Below, piece after piece: positions 1 through 5,941 of a stretch of 10,838 nucleotides of DNA; position 1 is the first letter of the stretch; each line of letters starts with the position of its first letter. The stretch is from positions 18,686 to 29,523 of the forward strand of contig DBZX01000058.1 of the NCBI GenBank assembly GCA_002311335.1. Direction: 5' to 3'. This stretch comes from a bacterium UBP10_UBA1149 (GTDB taxonomy: Bacteria > Desulfobacterota > Binatia > UBA1149). Position numbers and translations under genes: made by a program. The notes below the pieces were generated by a model. That model did not search any database. It was given only the letters and a program-made list of their open reading frames with translations, and was not told the origin of the DNA.

Positions 1-197
1 GCGTCGTAGTGGGTGTGTATGTCTACGAAGCCCGGGCACAGCACGCGCCCACCGGCGTCGATGGTCTCGCGGGCCTCACCGGGTGCGCGGCCAAGGGCCA
101 CTACTCGACCGGCATTTACGCCTGCGTCACCCGTGAAGGCCGGACCGCCGCTGCCGTCGATTATGGTCGCGTTACTTATCTTGAGGTCGTAGTCCAC
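1..197 (-). CDS. N-acyl-D-amino-acid deacylase / D-aminoacylase family amidohydrolase (N-terminal part, cut by window edge)
   Basis: Sixty-five complete codons are visible, starting at a GTG at 195-197. The start of the product is typical of the D-aminoacylase branch of the metal-dependent amidohydrolases: a small beta domain (VDYDLKISNATIIDGSGGPA, residues 1-20), an AGRVVALG strand (29-36), then PGFVDIHTHYDA (55-66). The HxH pair, His61 and His63, is the family's first metal-binding motif at the start of the TIM barrel. Known members hydrolyse N-acyl-D-amino acids or act on dihydropyrimidine-like substrates; the substrate cannot be told from this fragment. The gene lies 55 nt downstream of the nitronate monooxygenase-like gene on the same strand and is probably co-transcribed. 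I chose GTG because the reading frame upstream of it has no ATG and its sequence (NPG and before) no longer looks like the family. The Shine-Dalgarno is weak. The remaining roughly 400 or more residues lie outside the window. Confidence 0.8.
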   Translation of the reverse strand, partial: MDYDLKISNATIIDGSGGPAFTGDAGVNAGRVVALGRAPGEARETIDAGGRVLCPGFVDIHTHYD

Positions 198-252
198 GCC
201 CGGGTTGTATTGCCCCGCGGCAACGGTGTGTCCAGCCCGAGGGCGGTTGTCT

Positions 253-1194
253 TCAGGATCGGTCGAGCTGGGCGGCCAGGTCTTCTACCGCAGCGGCATA
301 CTCGCGCACGGTGTCGGTGATGATGTCGGCCACTGTTTTTACCTCGTCTATGCGACCGGCTACCTGCCCGGTCAACGCGATGCCGGCCTCGAGGTCGCCA
401 TCGAAGTAGACCTGCTTGACCCCGCCTGCCAGCGTCGCCATGGCCTCGCCCTCGCCTGCTTCCAGGGCCTCGGAGGTAGTGGTTCGCAGCGCGCGCAGGC
501 AGGGACCGGTCCCCGACTTGAGAAACACCGTGTCGGTCTCGGCGGCCCCGATTATGGCCCGCTTCCAGTTTTCGTGCACCGGCGACTCGGCGGACGACAC
601 CATGCGGGTCCCCATCTGCACGCCCTCGGCCCCCAGCGCGAAGGCGGCCGCCATCGACACTCCGTCGGCAATTCCGCCGGCGGCAATTATCGGCACATCG
701 ACCCGCGATCGTATCAGCGGCACCAGCACCAGGCTCGACACCGGGCGCGGCCCCTTGAAGCCACCTCCCTCGCCGCCCTCAACGATAAGGCCATCAACGC
801 CCGCGTCCACGGCCTTCATGGCAGTCCGTAGCGTGGGCACAACGTGGAACACGGTCAGGCCGGCGTCCTTGAGCGAGGCGGTGAGCTTGCGCGGGTCGCC
901 GGCCGAGGTCGAAACAAAACTTACCCCCTGCTCGACCACGAAGTCGACGATGTCGGGATCGCGCACGAAGGCCAGCGCCACGTTGACGCCGAAAGGCTTG
1001 TCGGTGAGTTGGCGCATCAAGGCTATCTCGTTGCGAATCGCGTCGAGCTCTCCCGACGAGGTCTCGATGATGCCCATTGCGCCGGCATTGGACACCGCCG
1101 ACGCGAGTTGTGAACGGGCTATCCAGCCCATGGGCGCCTGCACTATGGGCGTGTCAACGCCCAGCATCCTGGTCACGCGGTTATCGAATTTCAT
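253..1194 (-). CDS. Nitronate monooxygenase / 2-nitropropane dioxygenase family FMN flavoprotein, atypical active site
   Basis: The 313-aa product is a TIM-barrel FMN enzyme of the nitronate monooxygenase / FabK-like superfamily. Visible marks are the N-terminal QAPMG strand (residues 19-23), FGVNVAL (68-74), the AAGGIADG phosphate-binding turn (171-178), GAEGVQMGTRMVSSAES (188-204), and a C-terminal GQVAGRIDEV segment (276-285) that matches the usual GQ-x-x-G-x-I-D/N ending. Length is normal for the family. Classical nitronate monooxygenases carry a catalytic His in an E-A-G-G-H-x-G loop. Here that loop reads EGGEGGGFKG (139-148) with Phe146 where His is expected, so oxidation of nitronates by the usual mechanism is doubtful. 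Members of this superfamily with altered loops are often only annotated as NAD(P)H-dependent flavin oxidoreductases. The ATG lies 18 nt after the arfB stop, with a modest AGG 5-7 nt upstream, which suggests co-transcription. Family assignment is firm; substrate is unknown. Confidence 0.9.
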   Translation of the reverse strand: MKFDNRVTRMLGVDTPIVQAPMGWIARSQLASAVSNAGAMGIIETSSGELDAIRNEIALMRQLTDKPFGVNVALAFVRDPDIVDFVVEQGVSFVSTSAGDPRKLTASLKDAGLTVFHVVPTLRTAMKAVDAGVDGLIVEGGEGGGFKGPRPVSSLVLVPLIRSRVDVPIIAAGGIADGVSMAAAFALGAEGVQMGTRMVSSAESPVHENWKRAIIGAAETDTVFLKSGTGPCLRALRTTTSEALEAGEGEAMATLAGGVKQVYFDGDLEAGIALTGQVAGRIDEVKTVADIITDTVREYAAAVEDLAAQLDRS

Positions 1195-1212
1195 ATTGCC
1201 TGTTGTCCCCTG

Positions 1213-1653
1213 TCAGTCGTCGGGGGTGACGGTGCCGCGCAGTCCCTTGACGGCGCCGCGGTGGTGCTTGGAGCGCAGCCGGCGCTCGCGGTTGGCCCGC
1301 GACGGTGAGCTGGCGCGGCGCGGGCGCGGAGCAGACAGCGCGGCCAGCAGCAGTTCGCGCAAACGGTCGCGCGCGGCTACCTGGTTGCGGTACTGGTGAC
1401 GGTACTCGGCGGCCACGATGCGTATGCGGCCGTGCCTGTCCATGCGTCGCGAGCATGATTTGCGCAGGCGTTCGACCACCGTCGCGCCCAGCAGCCCCGC
1501 GGCGCGGTCGATCTCAAACAACAGCTCCACTCGCGTGGCCACCTTGTTGACATTCTGGCCACCGGGGCCGCCGCCTCGACTGTAGCGCACGCTCAGCAAG
1601 GACCCCGGGATGACCAGGTGTCCACGTATTCTCAAGTCCTGTTGGCCGGCCAT
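1213..1653 (-). CDS. arfB: Alternative ribosome-rescue factor / peptidyl-tRNA hydrolase ArfB (YaeJ)
   Basis: The 146-aa product is a codon-independent release factor. The catalytic GGQ (residues 31-33) lies in SRGGGPGGQNVNKVATRVEL, the hallmark of the ArfB/YaeJ/ICT1 group; the Gln directs hydrolysis of peptidyl-tRNA in the ribosomal A site. Codon-recognition domains are absent. The C-terminus is strongly basic (about residues 107-140, ending RRLRSKHHRGAVKGLRG), as in ArfB, where this tail enters the empty mRNA channel of ribosomes stalled without a stop codon. Length is close to that of E. coli YaeJ (140 aa). The ATG is preceded by GAGGG about 7 nt upstream, which supports this start. The gene is 36 nt downstream of the split-barrel-like gene and 18 nt upstream of the flavoprotein gene, and reads with both. 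The usual alternative, canonical RF1/RF2, is excluded by size. Confidence 0.93.
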   Translation of the reverse strand: MAGQQDLRIRGHLVIPGSLLSVRYSRGGGPGGQNVNKVATRVELLFEIDRAAGLLGATVVERLRKSCSRRMDRHGRIRIVAAEYRHQYRNQVAARDRLRELLLAALSAPRPRRASSPSRANRERRLRSKHHRGAVKGLRGTVTPDD

Positions 1654-1689
1654 TCGCTCGCCCTCAGCCCTTGCAACAAGCGCCCGCTC

Positions 1690-2112
1690 TCAAGCGCCAT
1701 CGCGTGGCATAAGGCGTATGGCCACCGAGCGGCTGTTGTCAAGCAGCAGGCCGATCCACCAGTCGGCCCAGCCGTAGCGCACGCGCATCTCCTCGCGGAT
1801 AAATTCGTGGGCTATGTCCCTGTGAACCACCAGTGCCCAGTAAGGGGTGGCGGTGTCACCACGCGCGATCTCCACCTTGAGATCCACCTCGAGATCGGCC
1901 ATGAACGGACGGTCGGGCGTGGCAGCCTCTATCCACAGCTCGCCCTCGGACTGTATGATCCACACGCGGGTCTCCCGCCACTGCCCGTCGCCACCCTTCG
2001 TGCGCAGCAACACTACCTCTCCGCTCTCGGCCGCGTAGATGGTGATACCCGCCACGAGCAGCAGCACGCACAACGCCCCCACGAGCAGCCTTACCATGGT
2101 CCGCCTGGTCAC
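1690..2112 (-). CDS. Membrane-anchored small protein, possibly split-barrel (F420/FMN nitroreductase-like) family
   Basis: The 140-aa product starts with a basic stretch (TRRTMVR) and one hydrophobic segment (about residues 7-27), an uncleaved anchor or signal peptide. The rest looks like a compact beta domain: EVVLLRTKGGDGQWRETRVW (32-51), then EGELWIEAATPDRPFMADL (56-74), a central DLKVEIARG strand, and an RYGWADWWIGLL segment (112-123) with a final SVAIRLMP strand. The order (strand with R/K-T-x-G, ETR-x-W-I, then a D/E-L-W-I-x-A strand) resembles deazaflavin-dependent nitroreductase / PNPOx-like split barrels. I recognise it only by this overall pattern, so the cofactor and reaction are unproven. 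The GTG start has GGGAG 8 nt upstream. An ATG at 2095-2097 (MVRLL) is an alternative that would still keep the hydrophobic segment. This is the first gene of the minus-strand unit with arfB. Confidence 0.7.
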   Translation of the reverse strand: MTRRTMVRLLVGALCVLLLVAGITIYAAESGEVVLLRTKGGDGQWRETRVWIIQSEGELWIEAATPDRPFMADLEVDLKVEIARGDTATPYWALVVHRDIAHEFIREEMRVRYGWADWWIGLLLDNSRSVAIRLMPRDGA

Positions 2113-2279
2113 CGTTCAGTCTCCCTCGTATTCCATTCTGCGATGGGCCCCGCGTGTCCTGCCAACGGGAGCCCGCCCCGGCAGGATAGCAGACCCGGCG
2201 CCAAAGTAACTGCCCACTACCGCGCCACCGTCACCACGCGCTTTCAATATACCCCGGCAGTCGTACATACTGCGCCGAC
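2113..2279. promoter_or_regulatory. Divergent intergenic region between the split-barrel-like gene and modABC
   Basis: These 167 nt must hold the start signals for both the minus-strand unit and the molybdate operon. On the plus strand a TACATA hexamer sits 10 nt before the modA ATG, with no Shine-Dalgarno between, which would fit a leaderless transcript; its -35 match (CTTTCA at 17 nt spacing) is poor. An AT-rich stretch (TTTCAATATA, about 2241-2250) is the only other such patch. A 7-bp inverted repeat, TCCTGCC at 2157-2163 with GGCAGGA at 2180-2186, lies nearer the minus-strand gene. I see no clear ModE-type palindrome. Confidence 0.35.
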
Positions 2280-3068
2280 ATGACCGTGCGCTCTACAGGA
2301 TCAAGCTGCGCCGGGGTAGCACGCGCGAGCGCTGCCTGCCTCTTGCTCCTGGCGGGTTGCGCCGGGCGCGGTGAAGCCACCATTGCCGCCGCCTCAAGTC
2401 TGCGCGCGGCCATGCCCGCACTGATGGCCGCCTGGCGCGCGCAGTCGCAGGTTACACTGACCGTCAACGTAAATTACGGAGCTTCGGGCAGCCTGCGCCG
2501 GCAGGTCGAAGCCGGCGCGCCCACCCACGCGGTGTTCCTGGCCTCGGCCCGACAGGTGGACCGCCTGCTCGAGCAAGGCCTGGTGGACCCCTCCTCGCGC
2601 GTGGTCGTGGCCGGCAACCAACTGGTGCTCGCGGGGCCGGCGCGCTCGGAGGGGCTCAGCTTCGAGGGACTCGCGTCTCTGGCCCCTGGCCAACTGCTGG
2701 CCATGGGCGACCCCGACACCGCGCCAGTGGGCCGCTACGCGCGCGACTACCTGCAGGCGCTGGGCATCTGGCCGGCCGTCAAGCAGCGCGCCGTGTACGC
2801 TTCGAGTACGGCCGCGGTGCTGGCCTACGCCAGGCGAGGAGAAGTTACCGCGGCCATCGTATACGACAGTGACTTGTTGACGGTAGACGACCTGCTGCTG
2901 CTCGACCGCGCCCGGCCGGGCGTCTCGACGCAACCGCTGCTGGTCGCCGCGCTGTCGGCCGACGCGCCCGACGAGCTGGCCGACTTCCTGTCCTTCGTCG
3001 CTTCGCAAGCGGGGCAGAAGGTGCTCGCCGAGTACGGCTTCCTGGCGCCGCCCGGAGATACACGGTGA
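2280..3068 (+). CDS. modA: Molybdate ABC transporter substrate-binding lipoprotein ModA
   Basis: The 262-aa product binds molybdate (or tungstate) outside the cytoplasmic membrane and delivers it to ModB. A signal peptide ends in a lipobox, LLAGC, with Cys27 as the likely lipidated residue, so this is a lipoprotein rather than a free periplasmic protein. Oxyanion-binding landmarks follow in family order: AAASSL (36-41), YGASGSLRRQVEAGAPT (66-82), DPDTAPVGRYA (144-154, the family's P-x-x-V-P-x-G-x-Y-A region) and GEVTAAIVYDSD (187-198, with the ligand-region Tyr195). Length fits the ModA family. It is the first gene of modABC, and its TGA overlaps the modB GTG by 4 nt. The ATG has no evident Shine-Dalgarno but the signal peptide begins right after it. 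Related binding proteins for tungstate or sulfate are possible alternatives, but the sequence pattern is ModA. Confidence 0.92.
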   Translation: MTVRSTGSSCAGVARASAACLLLLAGCAGRGEATIAAASSLRAAMPALMAAWRAQSQVTLTVNVNYGASGSLRRQVEAGAPTHAVFLASARQVDRLLEQGLVDPSSRVVVAGNQLVLAGPARSEGLSFEGLASLAPGQLLAMGDPDTAPVGRYARDYLQALGIWPAVKQRAVYASSTAAVLAYARRGEVTAAIVYDSDLLTVDDLLLLDRARPGVSTQPLLVAALSADAPDELADFLSFVASQAGQKVLAEYGFLAPPGDTR

Positions 3069-3739
3069 ACGCCGAGTACGCCTTCCCGGTGCTGCTGTCG
3101 TTACAGGTTGCCACCGCCGCCCTGCTCGTGACCCTGCCGCTGGCGCTACCCCTGGCCCGCCTGCAGGCGCGGAGCCGTTACCGCGGCCGCTCGCTGGTGG
3201 ACGCCGCGGTGTTGCTGCCCCTGGTGTTGCCGCCGTCGGTAGTGGGGTACCTGCTGGTGCTGGTCTTCGGACGCGGGGGGCCGCTGGGCGGGCTGCTCGA
3301 CGCCGCCGGGCTGCGTATTATCTTCACCCCCGCCGCGGCGGTAATTGCCTCGGCCGTGGTGGCGTTTCCCATACTCACACGCAGCGCCCAGGCGGCCATA
3401 GCCGCGGTCCCCCGGGAGATAGAAGAAGCGGCTGCTTCGCTGGGACTGTCACCGGCAGCCGTGTTCGCGCGCGTCACCGTGCCAGCCGCGTGGCGGGGTC
3501 TTGCTGCCGCAGCCGTGCTCGCCTTCGCTCGCGCCATGGGAGAGTTCGGCGCAACGCTCATGTTCGCCGGCAACATGCCCGGTTCGACAAACACCATGCC
3601 ACTGGAGATTTTCAGCGCCTACGAAAGCGGTGACGACGGCCGCGCGTTGCTTTACGTAGCCCTGCTCGCCGCCGTGTCACTGGCCGTGGTGCTTGCGGCG
3701 TCGCAGCTCGAGACACGATCCACGGAGCGCGACCGATGA
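3065..3739 (+). CDS. modB: Molybdate ABC transporter permease ModB
   Basis: The 224-aa product forms the transmembrane channel of the importer. About five hydrophobic segments are visible (roughly residues 8-30, 46-68, 88-106, 144-160 and 195-213). The ABC-permease EAA loop that docks on the ATPase is clear at 120-140 (EEAAASLGLSPAAVFARVTV). The segments LPPSVVGYLLVL (55-66) and GEFGATLMFAGN (159-170), followed by MPGSTNTMPLEIF, are characteristic of ModB rather than CysT/W sulfate permeases. Length is normal. The start is GTG within the GTGA that closes modA, and the ORF ends in an ATGA shared with modC, so translation of all three genes is probably coupled. Confidence 0.94.
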   Translation: MNAEYAFPVLLSLQVATAALLVTLPLALPLARLQARSRYRGRSLVDAAVLLPLVLPPSVVGYLLVLVFGRGGPLGGLLDAAGLRIIFTPAAAVIASAVVAFPILTRSAQAAIAAVPREIEEAAASLGLSPAAVFARVTVPAAWRGLAAAAVLAFARAMGEFGATLMFAGNMPGSTNTMPLEIFSAYESGDDGRALLYVALLAAVSLAVVLAASQLETRSTERDR

Positions 3740-4425
3740 GCGGTCCTGTACTCGAGGCCTGTTTTGCGCTCACCGCGGGTCGCGGCGAGCGATCGTTCAG
3801 CGTGAAGGTGGACTTCAAACTCGAGTCGGGCGTGCTGGCCCTGTTCGGGCCATCGGGGGTGGGCAAGACGCTTACGCTGCGAGCGCTGGCCGGGCTGGAA
3901 CGCCCCGCCTCGGGCCGCATCGCGTTTAACGGCAATACCGTTTTCGACTCGGGGACAAAGCTGTGGGTGCCCGCGTGGCGACGGCACGTGGGCTGGATGC
4001 CCCAGCACAACGCGTTGTTCCCCTTCAAGTCGGTGCGCGCCAACGTCGCCTTCGGTCTGCCGGCGGGCGAACGCGACGGACCGCGGGTTGCCGAATTGCT
4101 CGAAGAGCTGACCATAGAACACCTGGCCCAGGCGTCGCCGGGCTCGTTGTCCGGGGGCGAACGCAAGCGCGTTGCCCTTGCGCGTGCGCTGGCCGTGGAA
4201 CCGGAGATGTTGCTGCTCGACGAACCCTTCGCGTCGATAGACAGGGACGGTCGCGACGAATTGATCGCCCTGCTGCAGGGCACCCTCGCCCGCCGCTCGG
4301 TGCCGGCCGTGATCGTCACCCACGACGTCCACGAGGCCCAGCGGCTGGCCAACTCGGTGGTGCTCTACGAACGCGGCAGCAGCGCCGAGCAGGGCGACCC
4401 CAAGAGTATGCTCCGGGGCTACTGA
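3736..4425 (+). CDS. modC: Molybdate ABC transporter ATP-binding protein ModC (short form)
   Basis: The 229-aa product is the ATPase of the importer. Motifs are all present: Walker A GPSGVGKT (38-45), Q-loop Gln90 in MPQHNALFP, signature LSGGERKRVALARAL (138-152), Walker B MLLLDE (158-163), D-loop ASID (166-169) and H-loop His196 in VTHDVHEA. It stops right after the ATPase domain. E. coli ModC is about 350 aa and carries a C-terminal Mop (molybdate-binding TOBE) domain, which is missing here, so molybdate trans-inhibition of the ATPase would not be expected. The same short form is known in other ABC ATPases, so this need not be a truncation. The ATG overlaps the modB stop by 4 nt. Assignment to molybdate rests on modA and modB next to it; alone it could be any oxyanion-type ATPase. 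Confidence 0.9.
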   Translation: MSGPVLEACFALTAGRGERSFSVKVDFKLESGVLALFGPSGVGKTLTLRALAGLERPASGRIAFNGNTVFDSGTKLWVPAWRRHVGWMPQHNALFPFKSVRANVAFGLPAGERDGPRVAELLEELTIEHLAQASPGSLSGGERKRVALARALAVEPEMLLLDEPFASIDRDGRDELIALLQGTLARRSVPAVIVTHDVHEAQRLANSVVLYERGSSAEQGDPKSMLRGY

Positions 4426-4450
4426 GACCAGTCGGCTGGAGAACGGAGGG

Positions 4451-5698
4451 TTATTTTTTGCAGATGATCCTGGAGCCACGGCTGCTGCAGATCATCGGCT
4501 TGGCCGTCAGGCATGAGCCCAGGGGGCTGCCGGCCGAGTCGAGCATCATGCTGGCCAGCACTGACACCTGCCCGAGGGCGCCGTCCAGCTCCACGCCCTT
4601 CATAGACACCTTGAGCCTAGCGAGCCCTTTTGACGGAACGGTGATCAGTTTCACCTTGCGCATTCCGCCAGCGACCGTGCCGGTCTTGTCCCTGAGCAGG
4701 CATTTTTTTCGACCCGAGTTGTTGCCCACCAGCAGGCTGGGAAACGTAGCCGCGGGCACCTGGGCGGCAAACAGGGCCGTGCCATCGCTGCCGGTGAGCA
4801 CTATGTCCATAGACTTCTGGCAGTCGAGTCCCGCCAGGAATCCTATCTGCAGCGTGCTCTTGAGCGTGAACGAATCGTCAGCCGCGCCCGTTCCGCGTTT
4901 CATCTTCAGCTTGGAACTGAACTGTGGGTCTGAAGTCCCCGTGCAGGCGCCTGCCGTGCACTGGTCGTCGGTAGAGCAGAAATCCAGATCGTCGCAGGCA
5001 CCCGTTTCGTTTACGGCCGACGACACGCAGGCCTCGGTCAACTCGTCGCAGCTTCCCAGCGAGCAGCTCGACGACAGACCCGAGCAGTCTACCGCCGTGC
5101 CGGCCGAGCAACCCGTAACCACGTTGCAGATCTCGTCACCGTTGCAATAGACGCCGTCGCCGCAGAGGTGATGGGCTGGCATGTGAATACAGACGTCAGC
5201 CTGTTCATTACACGAATCCACAGAGCAGGCCTCGCCGTCACTACAATCAGGGGGAGTGCCGGCCTGGCAGTCGAGTGCCGCGTCGCAGCTCTCTACCCCT
5301 GTGCAGAACAGGGTGTCGTCGCAGGCGGCGTCAACTTCCGTGTGCACGCAGACTCCCGCCCCATCGCAGAGATCGCTGGTGCAGCCGACGCCTTCGTCGG
5401 TACAGACGGTCGAGACAGCAACAAAGCCATCGCCCGGACACGAGTCGGCCAGGCCGTCGCAGCTCTCGGCCAGGTCGCACTCGCCGGCCGACGCGCGACA
5501 GACCGTTCCCGCCACCTCGATCTGGCAGGTGGCCGAACAACAGTCGCCCGCTGTAGTATTGCCATCGTCGCAGGTCTCGCCCACGTCGACCACCGAGTCT
5601 CCGCAGACGGCCATCGCCAGGGCCGGTGCGCCCAGCAGTACGGCTGCCGTCATCACGGTCACCGTCAGTACCAGTGCTACCTGCCGCACAATCACCAT
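4451..5698 (-). CDS. Secreted Cys-rich repeat protein (Myxococcus-type disulphide repeat plus three and a half eight-Cys modules)
   Basis: The 415-aa product has a signal peptide (MVIVRQ, hydrophobic 7-29, ending APALAMA) and no other membrane segment. Residues 32-58 (CGDSVVDVGETCDDGNTTAG then DCC and SATC) match the Myxococcus Cys-rich repeat / DUF4215 pattern. Then come tandem eight-Cys modules at 67-117, 126-170 and 179-224 and a half module at 235-252. Modules two and three have Cys steps 6-6-6-8-6-5-7 and 6-6-6-8-7-5-7. In all, 33 Cys lie between 32 and 252, so extensive disulphide bonding is expected. Residues about 258-415 form a Cys-poor domain with alternating hydrophobic strands. 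I chose the ATG at 5696-5698 because AGAGGTGA lies 7 nt upstream and the signal peptide starts there; an upstream in-frame ATG at 5723-5725 is possible but would place MPPQRGDKQ before it. Function is unknown; a cell-surface or extracellular structural or binding role is inference. Confidence 0.88.
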   Translation of the reverse strand: MVIVRQVALVLTVTVMTAAVLLGAPALAMAVCGDSVVDVGETCDDGNTTAGDCCSATCQIEVAGTVCRASAGECDLAESCDGLADSCPGDGFVAVSTVCTDEGVGCTSDLCDGAGVCVHTEVDAACDDTLFCTGVESCDAALDCQAGTPPDCSDGEACSVDSCNEQADVCIHMPAHHLCGDGVYCNGDEICNVVTGCSAGTAVDCSGLSSSCSLGSCDELTEACVSSAVNETGACDDLDFCSTDDQCTAGACTGTSDPQFSSKLKMKRGTGAADDSFTLKSTLQIGFLAGLDCQKSMDIVLTGSDGTALFAAQVPAATFPSLLVGNNSGRKKCLLRDKTGTVAGGMRKVKLITVPSKGLARLKVSMKGVELDGALGQVSVLASMMLDSAGSPLGSCLTAKPMICSSRGSRIICKK

Positions 5699-5705
5699 CT
5701 GTTTG

Positions 5706-5713
5706 TCACCTCT
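5706..5713 (-). promoter_or_regulatory. Shine-Dalgarno of the Cys-rich repeat gene
   Basis: Read on the minus strand, AGAGGTGA lies 7 nt before the ATG at 5696-5698. This strong match decides the start and makes the in-frame upstream starts unlikely. A run of seven G on the plus strand (5716-5722) lies directly upstream of it. Confidence 0.65.
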
Positions 5714-5759
5714 TTGGGGGGGCATCGTCAATCCACCTTGGCCTGCTTTCCACATAACA

Positions 5760-5800
5760 AACAGTTTTGCCGCCCTGCTTCCGGCAAAACCCACACTGTT
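5760..5800. repeat. Inverted repeat in the divergent promoter region
   Basis: GTTTTGCCG (5764-5772) and CGGCAAAAC (5782-5790) are exact reverse complements around a 9-nt spacer. In an alternative folding the outer bases also pair: AACAG (5760-5764) with CTGTT (5796-5800), extending the stem to 13 pairs with a 6-nt bulge on one side. It lies 66-92 nt upstream of the Cys-rich gene start. Both flanking genes point away from it, so an operator or leader structure fits better than a terminator. No regulator gene is in view. Confidence 0.5.
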
Positions 5801-5941
5801 GGCCTACCTGTTCCGAAACCCAGCGCTCAGCGCCCCGGCGCAACCGGGGGGTCAGTACGGCTGAAGCGCCTCAGCACGGCGGCCAGCGAGCAAGAGTTCT
5901 GCCGTTTTCCACTCCCCCGGCCAGCTGTTACATTCACCCGC

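Larger units (their letters stand above)
5699..5941. promoter_or_regulatory. Divergent intergenic region between Cys-rich gene and SRPBCC gene
   Basis: These 243 nt hold no gene I can support. They contain a perfect 9-bp inverted repeat (GTTTTGCCG at 5764-5772 and CGGCAAAAC at 5782-5790), described separately. There is also a GC-rich hairpin, CCCCGG at 5833-5838 with CCGGGG at 5844-5849 around a 5-nt loop. A TTACAT hexamer at 5928-5933, 8 nt before the SRPBCC ATG, is a possible -10 element for a leaderless transcript; I see no good -35. The G7 run at 5716-5722 sits in the leader of the Cys-rich gene. Confidence 0.35.

Noticed and set aside
416..1399. Long plus-strand open frame opposite the flavoprotein and arfB genes
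   Set aside because: It is Ser/Thr/Arg/Pro-rich, matches no family, spans two well-supported minus-strand genes and has no start signal; typical open antisense frame in GC-rich DNA.
2157..2186. Inverted repeat TCCTGCC/GGCAGGA as a terminator or ModE operator
   Set aside because: No T run in either direction and no resemblance to the ModE palindrome; left only as a note in the intergenic entry.
4428..4459. CCAG-TCGG-CTGG hairpin followed by a T run as a modC terminator
   Set aside because: The stem is only 4 bp and the T run starts 12 nt or more after it; the T run is also the Lys-Lys-stop coding end of the opposite gene.
3963..5150. Long plus-strand frame across modC and the Cys-rich gene
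   Set aside because: It is out of frame with modC, low in recognisable sequence, and covers two real genes on different strands.
5716..5722. G7 run as a phase-variation tract of the Cys-rich gene
   Set aside because: It lies outside the coding region if the Shine-Dalgarno-supported start is right, and seven bases is a modest length in GC-rich DNA.
5168..5941. Upstream in-frame extension of the SRPBCC gene
   Set aside because: This part is the complement of the Cys-rich gene and intergenic DNA; the SRPBCC fold begins exactly at the ATG at 5942.
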